A stretch of 64,000 nt of DNA from Podospora pseudocomata (GCF_035222375.1 NW_026946366.1:620001-684000), one strand, 5' to 3'. Positions 12,327 through 23,858 are shown, counted from the first letter of the stretch. Made by a program: numbers and translations. The notes: generated by a model not told the origin, from the sequence alone.

Positions 12327-13772
12327 TTAATAATTGTTCAAGCTAACACACTTGCTATCTAATTCCCCAGCGAATCGAAGAGCCTCAAGCTCCACCTCTG
12401 ACTTACGGCCTAACTGCTCAAGCAGTTGCAGTAGTTGTGAAGCCAGTTCCTTATGGTGTTCATCATCAAGGAATGATTCGTCCAAAGGGCTGAACCGGGA
12501 GTCATTCTGGTAGGTTCCCAACAACCAGATCCCTGTCTCCTTTGGATTTTCCAACCAGGACTCCGGAACCCACTCCTCCCATGGACCTCTTTCCGTATCC
12601 TCGGGATGTTCTGCCTCCACAAGCTTCCACGATGGTACGCCGTAGGAATCAGCTTCAAAGGGCCAATGCCGCCACGCAGGCGAAATGTGCTCGCCCATGG
12701 CTTTGAGCTCGTCTTCTGAAAGGTCGGGGTGCACCGTACGAGGATGCCGAAGAAAAATTTCATATTTCAATGAACGAATGGAGAATTGTTCGGTTGAGCT
12801 TAATGATTTTAGCAGTGCCGTCCTTGCATACCAACACATCGTATGGGCGCAACTCATAGCAATCGATCTCACACCACCACCAAAGTTCCTCATTTGCGTC
12901 GGTCAGACTCTTGAGGGTGTTGGGCCTGTCGAATTCGGGAAGTAGAGGAAGGCCTGCCTTGTGCTGTTCCGCCTCCCAGAGAAGCTTTGACATGGGTTTG
13001 GCGTCGGCTTTCTCAAACAGGACCATTCGGACCCATCGATGCCCTGCTGGTCCAGGTATAGCAAAGGTCCATGAGCCATGGAACCCAAGCGTAGCTCGGC
13101 CGGGTCCTAGCTGTGGCGACTTCCGAACCAGTTGGTATGCCGCGGCCTCAGCGGCATAGTCGAAATCGGCCCGAGTTGCGCAGTCTGGAGCGACTCCATC
13201 ATCTGGGTATCTTACCGCTCTTCAAACTTCAGCCTCAAGGCTAACCGGGTAGTAAGCCCCATCATAAATCCTGGCAACATACTCTCGTGGTGCTTGATCA
13301 CCACGAAGTTGAACCTTTCTGACAACCACAACCGCACCGTTGTACGGCTCGTCACCCAGTGGCAGATGTCGATCCTTTCTCCTAAGCTCGGGGAGTTCCT
13401 CAGGGTAGTAACGGCCCTCAGATGACGTAGTCTGGGTCATATTTGAGACGGCCATCACTTTCTTCGTCTAAAAGCGCTGGGCGGTGGTGATGGCGATCGT
13501 CGAAAGACTGTTGTTTGGGGCTAGTGACAGTTTTTTGTAATCATGAACTCAAAAGCCCCAGAGCCTAGCGGAACAGTTTCAACTGGGGGGTTGTCAAAGA
13601 CATACGATATTTGAGCGTCGAGGTGAGAAGGAAAACCAGCATCGCCTTGGTAGTTGTTCCATTCCCGGGGCGATTCCCCGTAGAAGAACCCGTGCTGAAA
13701 TCCAAATGGCTGCGGAGGTTCGTGTGTTCTGATAAAAAGGACATTGCCCTCCCTGTATGGGTGCATCTCCAT
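12327..13772 (-). pseudogene. Decayed copy B: N-domain plus kinase-like protein, near full length
   Basis: The ATG at 13772 (MEMHPYREGNVLF) opens the N-domain (PQPFGFQHGFFYGES, DNPPVETVPLGSG, EFMITK), which ends prematurely at a TAG at 13521-13523. One extra A in the AAAAAA run just before would explain it: dropping it continues as KTVTSPKQQSFDDRH and LLDEESDGRLKYDPDY. A second shift leads to YYPEELPELRRKDRHLPL, YNGAVVVVRKVQL, EYVARIYDGAYYPVS, an in-frame TGA (about 13229-13231), then FDYAAEAAAYQLV, FHGSWTF, RWVRMVLFE, ANEELWWWCEIDCYELRPYD and VLVCKDGTAKIIKLNRTI. A third shift gives LSEDELKAMGEHISPAWRHW, PWEEWVPESWLENP and LLEQLGRKSEVELEA, ending at 12327. The order resembles a fungal kinase-like family, with weak HRD/N and DFG equivalents. 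Three shifts and one stop argue against function, although unusual introns cannot be fully excluded. Confidence 0.75.
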
Positions 13773-14858
13773 TGTTGTCTGAGATTGGCTGAATAAAACA
13801 ATGGGGATCGAGACACCTATGCGCGGACTGAATGTTGCTGGACATTGACTTGAATTGCTTGGTGAGCCCTGCGCGAATTGAGTAATGACTCGAGCCTGAG
13901 CCAGCAAGAAGAGGGACCAGAGGACAGCAGTTCCTGTTGGAGTGGACAATTAAATAAGGTTAATTGATTTTGAAGTAGCTTTCGGTAGGAGCTAAGATTT
14001 TAAGCTTTAACCACCCTTCAGCCAACCAAGCACATCAGAGAAAAAAGAAATGGAGGCTGCTCTTTTGGTCAAGGGCTTTGAACTAAGATGTTCCTATTAT
14101 CTTTTGGGCCCTTGCTTCAAGTTGCAGTCTATTATTTTGTCCATGACCACATGCCAAGGATCTGAGAAACTGCTTGACCATCGAGTGTGAATCTTTTTTT
14201 CAACTGAACATCAGAGGGAACTCCCATAATAACTTTGTCAAGTAACTCTTACACAACATCCGACTGCGGTGAAGGTACTAGAAGACACAAATCCTGCCTC
14301 TCCCACATGGGAGCCACCTCTGGCTGCATGTACACGCTGTCCTGCATATAGGATTGGTCCATCTTGCACCATCCATCGGCACACAAACGTTGCCGTGTCA
14401 CCTGCCTTTGAGCTTGCCGAACCCATATCCGCTTCGTATATACAGACTACCCAAACATCCAGACGTTAATGTACACTATCACACTCTCATCGGAAATCGT
14501 CACCCATTCGTAACCTGATTCTGGAGAACAATCCCGAGCGCCTGAGCCCCTGACCATTCCACGCTATCAAACATCTAACAAATTGACTTCCTGGGTAATA
14601 ACCTCCTGATGCAATACGCCCCCCCGCCCACTTTTAGGAAGCCTCCCTTTATGACATTTGCTTTTTAATACAGTACACGGCGGCCCATGATCAACTCCCC
14701 CAGGCCATTACAAACAACAATAAATCAAAAAATGTGTATATGGTATATGTTCCGGTAGTCCTTTCGTATCGACGACCTCGCTGAGATCATGACATCGTGG
14801 CTACCTAACTTCATTCATATGGGAAAAAACAGAAGCACAAGCGTGCTATCCGCTATTT
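13773..14858. other. Gene-free stretch, right side of the accessory region
   Basis: No gene seen. It holds the right copy of the 20-base direct repeat (14128-14147). The AT-rich last part (14600-14858) probably includes the SEC61 3' UTR. Confidence 0.5.
14128..14147 (+). repeat. 20-base direct repeat, right copy
   Basis: TCTATTATTTTGTCCATGAC, one mismatch from 10486-10505. Confidence 0.6.
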
Positions 14859-16566
14859 TTAACCCATGATCATCCCCTTCATGCCGGACAGATCACCCTC
14901 CTTGGCAGCGATCTCGAAGTACCCATAAATGATGCTGGATACACAGGTTAGCATGATGTACAACTTGAAGAGTGAAGAGGTGGGTAAACTTACGTAACAG
15001 CAAGAAGAGTTCCGGTACCGGAGCCGAGCGCACCCATGAGGTCGCTGGCAACAGAGAGAGCACCAATGCAGGCGCCACCGAAGGCAGCGGCAGTGGGGAT
15101 AATGCGCTTGAGCTCCTTGTACATGCTCTGCTCACGGTGGCCAGCCATAACGAGACCCTGGTCCTTTAGTTGCTTGGCAACATCGCGGGGGCTGGAGCCA
15201 GAAACCTCAATCCAGGTCTTGGAGAAGACGGCGCAGGCGGTGAGCATGTAGGCAATGTAGACGAAGGTGTGGATGGGGTCAAGCATGGCGTCCTTGAAGT
15301 TGAGGGGAGGAGACATGTAGTAGACGAGACCGGAGATGGCGGAGAGCTGCGAAGAGCCGTCCTTGGCCTCCCAGACACCGAAAAGACGGACCAGAAGGTT
15401 CTCGGAGAAGCGAGAGTAGAGCATCTGGCTGATCAGGAAGATGTTGGAGGAGAGGGCGGACTGAAGCATGATGGGCATGTTTGAGGTGTAGAACAGGCGG
15501 ATGGGGTACGAGCCACGAGCACCACGCTGGCGGGACGACTTGACAGGAATCTCGACGCGGAAGCCCTGGAGGTAGATGACAGCGGCGAAGACGAGGAGGG
15601 TGGCGAGGAGGTTCATGATGTTGGGCAGGTTCTGTCTGTAGAAAGCCTCCTGGAGAGCTCTCTGCTTGTTGGGCCAGGTCATGAGGAGGTGGAAGAGAGC
15701 GATAACGGCACCCTCGTACTCGGGGCCACGGCCGGTGTTGATCGAGGTGGGGGAGAAAGCCTTCCACATGATGGACTCGCAGATGTTGGTGGCAATGAAG
15801 AGCGAGATACCGCTGCCAAGACCATAGCCCTTCTGGAGGAGCTCATCGAGGAGAATGACGATCATGCCAGCAAGAACCAGCTGAAGGATCAGGAGGAAGA
15901 CAATACCGGCACCGAGATCGCTGGGAGGGCCGTAGAGACCGGTGAAGACGTAGACAGTGGCGGTACCAACGGAGAGAATGAGGGCGAAGAGCTTCTGGGC
16001 GGTCTGGTAGAGCTCACGGTCGGACTTGAGGTCGAGGTTGACATCGATCATGTGGGTGCCGGCAAGAAGCTGGAAGACCATGCCAGACGAGATAATGGGA
16101 GTGATACCCAATTCCATCAGTGTACCACGGTTACTCGCCATCATCATGCGCAGCCAGTATAGAGGATCGGATGTGTCTGACGAGACAATGCCGTAGAGGG
16201 GCATCTGGCTCATCACCAAGAAGATGAGCAGTGTCAAGCCAGTCCACATCAACTTTTGGTTGAAGGGAATCTTGGTCTCTGGCTGCTGAACCTCGGGGAG
16301 GAACGGCACAAAGGGCTTGACCAGGTCGAGAAATCGTACTGCATGGCGAAGACTGGTCAGCGCAACTGTCGCAAACGGGAGCTTCTCAGGTGGGAGCTGG
16401 CAATGCTAGAGGGCGGAATCGGCAAAAGGAGATGCCAATTGCAAAGCCGCAAAGCTCCAAAGAGGCGGGGGAGCTGTTGTTGGGCAAGGTTGAAGGCCAG
16501 CGCGAAGCTGTCGTCATGACGCGCCAGGGAAGTGGGCAGACAGGTCAGGTACTCACAAGAACTCAT
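14859..16566 (-). CDS. SEC61: Sec61 alpha, protein-conducting channel subunit
   Basis: Three exons: 16557-16566, 14994-16338 and 14859-14934, giving 476 residues, the normal family length. The first exon is only ten bases (ATGAGTTCTT before GTGAGT); joined to exon 2 it gives [20 protein letters not shown], the conserved Sec61 start. The last exon supplies [18 protein letters not shown] and MKGMIMG at the end. Between them are about ten hydrophobic segments, the plug region with [16 protein letters not shown], and cytosolic ribosome-binding loops such as [15 protein letters not shown]. It forms the ER translocon with Sec61 beta and gamma. It is divergent from MOD5, with about 500 bases between the start codons. 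Confidence 0.97.
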
Positions 16567-17072
16567 GGTGGGCAGTGGGATGTGGAAATAGAAAAAAATA
16601 AATTAGTAAACCATCCAGAAGAAAAGGAAGGGCGTCAGTGAGCGACAACAACTCTTGGGGATGGCGAGTGTCGTCGGCGCAATTGGGGGAAGAAAAAAAG
16701 GAAGAAGGTGATGCTCAGCTCTGGATATGGAGCAGAGGAGGCGGCTGCGTAGAGATCTGGCTTCAAAGTTATTCTGTGATGTGTCCAATTTCGAATGGAT
16801 CCACACGTGACCCCTGACCACCCAAAACGCTGCGCACGTCCCCCTTTCCTGTGCAGCGACCAGCCTGCGGCCAGCTCCGACCAGACCAAGCTTTTTGCCA
16901 ACGCCAAGGGTCCCCTTCTCCAATTGGCCGTTGGAGAGACATGGGGAGCCTCACATTCACTTCAAAGTGAATTTGGAGCTGGAAAAGAAAAGAATCTCCT
17001 CAAAGTTATGAGCTGGCTTACCTATCCATAGTTGGCTGGCCGCACACAACAACATCCCGTCCTACCTCCCAC
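16567..17072. other. Divergent promoter region, SEC61 / MOD5
   Basis: The 506 bases between the two start codons must hold both promoters and 5' UTRs. No clear TATA box was picked out. Small frames crossing it look like chance. Confidence 0.6.
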
Positions 17073-18648
17073 ATGAAGTTCTTTCTGCAAACTCTGCGAC
17101 TCTTCTCCACAGCACCCCGCGTGCAGATACCAGTATCAAAAGCACCACAAATCCCCATTATCAAGAGAATGAAGCCTCTCATTATCATCTATGGGTCAAC
17201 CGGCACCGGCAAGTCAGATGTAAGTGCATCTCATCTAGCCTTGGCGTCCGTTGTTGACCACTGTCCCATAATAGCTCGCCGTTGAGCTGGCCACCCGCTT
17301 CAACGGCGAGGTCATCAACGCCGATGCCATGCAAATGTACAAAGGCCTGCCCATCATCACCAACAAGATCACACTCAAAGAGCAGAAGGGGATTCCTCAT
17401 CACTTACTTGGTAACATCGAACTGGGCGAAGATCCCTGGTTCGTGACCCGCTTCAAGCAGGAAGCCACTCGTATCATCTCTGAGATCCGTTCCCGAGACA
17501 AACTTCCCATCCTAGTTGGTGGCAGCTCCTACTACATCGATGGCCTCCTATTTGACCAGAGACTTGTGGAGAACCAAAAGACCTCCGAAGAGGGCTGGAC
17601 CTCAAACCGCGAAGAACTGGCAGCGCAGCATCCCATCCTCAACAGCTCAGGCGAAGCTATGTGGGCAAAACTTCGCGAAGTAGATCCTGCCATGGCCGAC
17701 AAATGGCACCCGAATGACGTCCGCAAGATTCGAACCTCGCTTGAAATCTACTTTGCTACGGGCCGCACAGCATCAGAAATCTATGCAGAACAGAAAACCA
17801 AGAAACGAGCCAGATCGCCATATCAGGACCCAAGTCTTGGTGATGTTCTCATCTTTTGGCTCTATGCCCATCGCGACCCCCTCAACACTCGTCTCGACAA
17901 ACGAGTGGACAAAATGGTCAAGAACGGTCTGGTAGACGAAACTTCTGAAGTCTACGAGTACCTCCAATCTCGTCTAGCCACCGGGAAAACAGTCGATCGT
18001 TCCAAGGGAATCTGGCAGTCTATCGGATTTCGCCAATTCGAGCCTTATCTCCAAGCCCGGAAGGAAAACCCGGATGATGAGGCCAATCTAGCAAAGTTGA
18101 TGGCTGCCGGGATAGAGGATACCAAGACAGCGACCCGCCAGTATGCTAAGTACCAGCTAAGGTGGATGTCTACCAAGACCCTCACTTCTCTCCAGGAAGA
18201 GAACCTGATGGACAAGCTCTATCTCCTTGATAGCTCCAATCTCGACACCTGGCACCAAGAAGTCTTGGAAAAGGGCGTTTACATCGCCGAGAAGTTTCTT
18301 ACCAGCAAGGAGTCGCTCCCTGCTCCTATCTCAATCTCAGAGGCCGCTCGTGAGGTGCTGGCCGAGGCGCTTGAGAGGAGTAACCGAAAGGATACACCAT
18401 GTCGAAAATACTGTGAGGTGTGCGAAAAGACTTTGCTGACCGAGGAACTATGGCAACAGCACATCAAGAGCACGAAACACAGCAAGGTGGTAAGAGCAAA
18501 GAGGAAGAGGGCGTTGATACCCGCTGACCGCGTTCCTTCAAGGGCGCTTACGAAGGTTGATGATGATGATAGTAATTTGGAGCCAGAGACAAAAACACAG
18601 AAGATCGAGGACGAAAATCTACAAGAACAAAATTTGGAAGGCAAATAA
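17073..18648 (+). CDS. MOD5: tRNA dimethylallyl (isopentenyl) transferase
   Basis: Two exons, 17073-17219 and 17275-18648 (GTAAGT..ATAG intron), giving 506 residues. The enzyme adds an isopentenyl group to A37 of tRNAs reading UNN codons. The P-loop is GSTGTGKSD (residues 41-49), split from LAVELATRFNGEVINADAMQ by the intron; LVGGSSYYIDGLL and the IGFRQFEPYL region follow. Near residues 428-450, CEVC followed by HIKSTKH forms a C2H2 zinc finger, as in eukaryotic MOD5/TRIT1, and a basic/acidic tail ends the protein. The first 32 residues are basic and hydroxylated like a mitochondrial presequence. A second in-frame ATG (residue 33, MKPLIIIYGS) would give a shorter form, as yeast Mod5 makes by alternative starts. 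Confidence 0.95.
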
Positions 18649-18811
18649 AAATGAACTATCTACCACACATCTTTCGGGCCTCGAACCCATGCCGCAGACT
18701 TAGATGCGGGCCACACAACCAAACTTAATTTCAGGCTTTTGCAACCAATTCACCTTTGACTTCTCGACTTCTTTCCTCTCTCCTCAATCCAAATAGGTAA
18801 ACTCAGCAACC

Positions 18812-19087
18812 ATGACCACCTCCAACCCACAACCTCACCCTTACAACCCCGGCACCACCCTCCACCTCCACACTCATGTCCTACCCCGCCCTTTCGGCAC
18901 CATACACGCCTGCTTCTACGGTGAGCCCAAAAAGTTCTATAACAAATACAACGGCTTCAACAACTTTCCCGGCTGCCGGGATCAGATGTTGAATTTCGTA
19001 CTGGATAACCGCCCCGTCAAAACCACCCCCATATCCCTCGACATCATCCCATTCACCATCACCAAAACCGTCATCGGCCCCAAGCCT
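18812..19087 (+). pseudogene. Orphan copy C of the N-domain family
   Basis: From an ATG in good context (AACCATGACC) the first 92 codons match the N-domain of copies A and B: HPYNPGTTLHLHTHVLPRPF, IHACFYGEPKKFYNKYNGF, NFVLDNRPVKTTPIS, FTITKTVIGPKP. The shared pattern is HPY..G..L...TH..P.PFG....FYG, then NNPP/DNRPV.T, then F.ITKTV.GPK. After GPKP the sequence turns into a Lys/Arg-rich tail unlike the acidic linker of copies A and B. The frame stays open to 19765 only by running antisense across the LYS4 3' end. The kinase-like part is absent. It may be a truncated gene or a short free-standing N-domain gene whose end I cannot place. Confidence 0.6.
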
Positions 19088-19459
19088 TCGACCTTGACAA
19101 CTACCGCCAGGAAGAAGAGGAATAAAAAAGAGAGGGAAGTTCTTCAAAACAGTAATAGTGACAGTATAAAGAGAGTTAAAAAAAAAAGACAAAACACAGA
19201 GGGCAACGGCCCTGCTTACAAAAAAAACTCAAACATATTGTTCATCAAAAATCTCAGTTTTCCATTCCATTGTCTGTCTGCTCATGAACCCCCAATTTTT
19301 ATCTACCATAAATTTTGTGTAACCAAGCAAAAGACAAATCCTCCAAAAGCCCACCCTCCAACGCAGAAACAATGGTATCACCTGCAAAGAAGAGGGCCAT
19401 ACATGCATGCTATATACAACCAAAAACCAAACCCAGTCTTCTTTACAAGACCAGGTATC
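19088..19459. other. Convergent 3' region between copy C and LYS4
   Basis: No further gene seen. AT-rich, probably 3' UTR for LYS4 and for any transcript from copy C. Confidence 0.5.
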
Positions 19460-21861
19460 TCAAGCCTCAATCTGGCTCTTAACCCACTTCTCCAACCCTC
19501 CCCTCGCAATGATCTCCTGCACATTTGGCGGGAGCTCACCCACCTTCTGGCTCCACTGCTGGCCACCCTCACCCTCGGTGACAGTGACCTTGCTCCTCCT
19601 CACATCCCACACCAACTTCCAGCCCGTCCTCCGGGTAAGCACCTTGTTACCCTCACCATCAGCCTTGAAAGTCTCCCTCAACCTCTGCACCAGCCTTGGT
19701 ACCTCAACGCCCATCAGCGCATTGTTGATGCTGTTCCTGCTAAAAATGTTACCAAAGCTGCCTGAAACCACAAGTGGAATCTTCTTGGCCAGGATAGCAG
19801 TAGCAGCCTGCTCACGCGAGCTACCACAACCAAAGTTGAAACCAGAAACAAGGATATCACCCTCCTTGGCCACCTGGCCAAACTCCTTGTCGTAGTTCTC
19901 CATGCAGACCTCGGCCATCTTTTCGGTGGTGACGTTGTCTTGATAGGTGTACTTGCCGGGGTAGATACCATCAGTGTTGATGTTGTCGGCGTCGCAAAAG
20001 ACAATCTCGCCCTCGATCTTCTCAGGGAAGCCAGGGAGGATCTCGGTGAGGGTCTCGTCCTCGGCAGCGGACTCAGCAGCAGCAGCCTCGTCACCAGAGA
20101 ACTCCTTCTCAGCACTGGCAATCATGCTGTCGGCCTGAGCGATCAGCTTGTCGAGAGCCTCCTCAATGCTTATGGCCTTGTCCTGCACCACATCTCCGTT
20201 ACCCTCGCCAATGATGACCTTCTCGACACCCTCTGGCTTCTGGTACCAGCCTGGACCAGCAATCTTGCCCTTGAGGGCGCTGGCAGCAACGACTTCGGGG
20301 CTGGCAAGATAGGCCTTGGCATCGGTGGAACCCATTCTGCCCTTGAAGTTGCGGTTGCTGGCGCTGATACCGACCTCACCGGGCTCGAGCAGACCAGTTC
20401 CGAGACCAATACAAGGGCCACAGCCAGAGGGGAGGGGCTCGGCACCAGCGGCAAGGAGCACCTGCCAGTCACCCGCCTCCTCAGCAGCCGCTTGCTCCAG
20501 CGTAGAAGCAGCAGCAATGTAGAACTTGACACCCTCAGCAACCTTGGGAATAACGCCGTCCTTGGCGACTTCCCTGAAGACATTAGCGGCGGCGGCGATA
20601 TCAGAGGCACGGGAGTTGGTGCAAGAAACGAGGTAGGCCTTGTTCAGCTTGATATCCTGGGCCTCGAGGTCCTTAAGTGGGGTAGCAACCTTGACGGAGT
20701 TGGGGCCAGCAACAAATGGCGAGAGAGTAGACAGGTTGAGATAGAGTGACTTGGCATAGGTGGCACCAGGGTCGGCTCTGAGCTGGTTGTTGATCAAATC
20801 GTCAATCTTTTCGTGTGTGAACTTGCCCTTGGCGGCCTCGGGGTTGAACATGGCCGCCGTCGTCGCCTTGGCTCTGAGCCATTGCTGCAAGACAGAGTCG
20901 ATAGGGAACAGTCCACTGAGAGCACCCCACTCGGTGGTCATGTTGGCGATAGCCAGACGGTCATCGATGGAAAGGCTACGCATGGTCTCCTCAGAGCCGG
21001 TAAACTCGATGGCGTGGTTGAGAACGTCGTCATTGTTGAACAGACCGCAAAGAGCGACGATCACATCCTTGCCAGTTACTCCAGGTGGGAGAATGCCAGT
21101 GAGGGTAACCTTGGCAATTGGGGGAATCTGCCACCAGGTTCGCCCTGTAGCCCAGATGCTGGCAGCATCGGTGCGCACCATGGGTGTACCCAGGCAGCCC
21201 ACACCACCATACATGTTGCTGTGGGAGTCCGAGGCAACAGTGACGGTTCCTGGCCACGCATAGCCCTCCTCCACCATGATCTGGTGACCAATACCCCGAC
21301 CAGCAGGATAAAAGTCAACGCCGTGCTTGCCAGCAAACTCCTCGATCTGACGATACTTTTTCAAGTTGGCCTCGCTCTTGTTCTGGACGTCGTGGTCCAG
21401 CGTCATAACGACCTGCCTGTTGTCATGAATCTTGGAGGCGCCGATGGACATGAACTTCATGGCGACTGGCCATGAGTTGTCGTGCGTCATGCAGTGGTGT
21501 GGTGCGAGGGTCACATAGTCGCCAGACTTGACCGTCTTGCCTGGCGCAAGGCCCACCGAGTATCTCTGGACGATCTTCTCGGTCAATGTTTGTGGTGTTT
21601 GGGTGGCAGACTTGGCGGAGGGAAGAGGGGCAGCGTTCTCGAGCTGGGAGTGGAAGGCTTCTTGACGAAGGCGTGGTGTTGTGGAATAGGCGGCGGTGCG
21701 CACTCGAGGAATCGACAATGGTCGCTGACTCCTCGCTGACAGGAGGACCTGGCGGCCACCCCGGCTTGCAGCCAGAGCTAGACTTCTTCTCTGGTGGATG
21801 GTTAGCCATTGAGTCCCAAACGAGGTTGTTGTTCATTGCGACATACCACAGGCGCAAACAT
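19460..21861 (-). CDS. LYS4: Homoaconitase, mitochondrial
   Basis: Two exons: a 15-base first exon (21847-21861, MFAPV) and 19460-21790, with a GTATGT..CCACCAG intron that has a CTAAC branch site; 781 residues. It converts homocitrate to homoisocitrate through homoaconitate in the alpha-aminoadipate lysine pathway. The N-terminus ([20 protein letters not shown]) is basic and Ser/Ala-rich, fitting mitochondrial import. Family signs: [31 protein letters not shown], the Fe-S cysteines in [10 protein letters not shown] (near 396) and GCGPCIGLG (near 463), and the swivel-domain loop [10 protein letters not shown] (near 660). HHCMTHDNS and overall length separate it from aconitase and isopropylmalate isomerase. 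The upstream frame has no ATG after its last stop, so the tiny exon is needed to supply the start. Confidence 0.94.
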
Positions 21862-23858
21862 GATTGTCTTGAGAGAGCAACAATCTCGCCAATTCCAAAA
21901 AACACACAGCGATATCAAGACGAATGGAGAGTGGATTGCGGGATCGGAGGGGACGATTGCAAATGTCTCCAATTCGAGTGGGCGGGCGACATGAAAATTT
22001 AGTGGGGAGTGGCCACCGGCCGGCAAAAGACCCCTGTCGTTTGAACCCCAGATTGCCGTTCGCCCTCACCGTTCACCGCACTGCTCACGTGCCCACCGGC
22101 AGAGGGCTCACCGTGGCCCTTGGCATCTTTACGGAGTACCGCGGTGCCATGATACCGAACCCACCTCGTCTATGACCTCAGCACCATCTTAAAACACCGA
22201 GGAATTTGGGCGTCGATACCCCTGGTGAGCCATTTGATGTACATGGTTTCATTATGAGCCACAATTCGCACAATAAATCAGCCCGCAGCCGGGATCTTTC
22301 AAAACTTCAAAAGCATGTGATCCCAAGATACTGTGCCGTGCTCCGTACTTCTTATTCGCAGGACGGGGGGCGCGGGCTCCGGACAGTTTGTATGTCGGAG
22401 CAAATCCTGCGGACATGCGACGGGACCATACCGGCAACATCGCAGACCTTCGGCAGACCTGTGTATCGCCAGAGGCCTCCAGAAATGAGCTGTGAGGCGG
22501 TGACTATGGTATACGTATGCGGTATGTGTAGATAATTTCCGAGTTTTCCGTCGTCGTCGAATGATTGTTTCGAGTTACGGCAAGAGGCGCTGGTAAGGTA
22601 AGGGCTGGAAAAGGGGCCAACTTGACAGTTCCATATCCAACACTGTGGGTGGCCTGGGATCTCCATGTGTGCAGACTTGTTGAGCCTCACGAAGTTGAGG
22701 TTAAAGTAAACAAACTTGCGGTTACAGCCGAAGAAAACCCAGAGCTTTGGGAAGATGCAGATGCTTGGTAGATACGGTTATGGGAGCTTATTTAGGCCAC
22801 CCCGGGCGTGCTCGTGTTCGCATTCCTCGCATCTTGAGCTCCCGTCCCAAGATCCGCGTATTCAGGATCTTATCGATCAAGGGTACAAGGCTAGCAGTGC
22901 TCCAATCAGCCCAATCGGGGAATTTGTGGCCCAATCACAGCGGCTATGCGCTAATAAGAGGCTGACAAAGCCGTCCTATTTCCTACCGGGGACACACCAA
23001 CACCGATGTCCGACAAACAAAGAGATGCACAGAAGCCGCCCAGACTCCACCAGTTGCATTACGTAGCCGGCACGCACACTTCCCGGCCACATTTCGCAGT
23101 CTTTGCGAGGTGCCAGTGGACCAAAGAAGACCAAATCGACACAGTCCTGAAAAATCCAATTGAAGATATCTCCACTCGGAGTGCTGGCTGTCCCCCTGGC
23201 CCCTGTCGACCAAAGCGAGGGCGGGAAGATTCCGGCGGTACACAAGGAGCTCTTTGGGCATCCTCTATGAAGGAACTTTGGATGACTCTGCCAGATTCAA
23301 CTCATCTCACTCGATACTTACGAGCATCTCCCAATAAGCATCAGATATCCCCGCTCCTGCAGCGTCACTTCAAACTTTAAACGTGGGTACTTATACGCCG
23401 AGGTGGGTGGCACAGGTCACACACAGTGTCGCTGACTGAGCTTAGGCATCCAGGGTGTTATTATTCAGGGAGAGCTTCTTTCGAAAACGAAAACGGTCTG
23501 GGAGTGGAGTTGAAGATCTCTCCCGCCATCTACACACCGCGCCCACGGTACGGCACCTACTGAACCCCCACCATACCCATACCTCTTTTGCCCCTCCATT
23601 CTTAACGCCCGCCACACGCCCTCGCCCTCGACCTTGTTCTTGAGGTTCCGACGAGGTTCCAAGTTACTCACTCCTTGCGGTAGCCACTAGGTTCGAAAGA
23701 ATACGGATTCGAGAAAAATACACTCGGCGTAGCATCATGCTAGCTGATTAGTCCCAATTCGCCTCTTCTGACTCTTTCGTTGTTGGTCTTGTTTCTCCTG
23801 CTCTCTCCGACGCGCGCAAAGGCAAAGGTTGTGCCACGGCTTGTTTTCTTCCGTCGCC
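21862..23858. other. Divergent intergenic region, LYS4 / Zn2Cys6 factor
   Basis: No gene seen in 2 kb. It must contain both promoters. Several frames of 60-120 codons occur on both strands but none shows a family pattern, good start context and splice sites together. Confidence 0.55.

Noticed and set aside
18665-18720. tRNA-like sequence on the minus strand (GGTTCGAGGCC next to a 5-bp hairpin)
   Set aside because: The hairpin loop has eight bases, the would-be T stem pairs poorly, and no D arm or acceptor stem can be drawn.
19088-19765. Continuation of the copy C frame to 317 codons
   Set aside because: The last third is antisense to LYS4 coding sequence and the middle is AT-rich, so the openness looks accidental.
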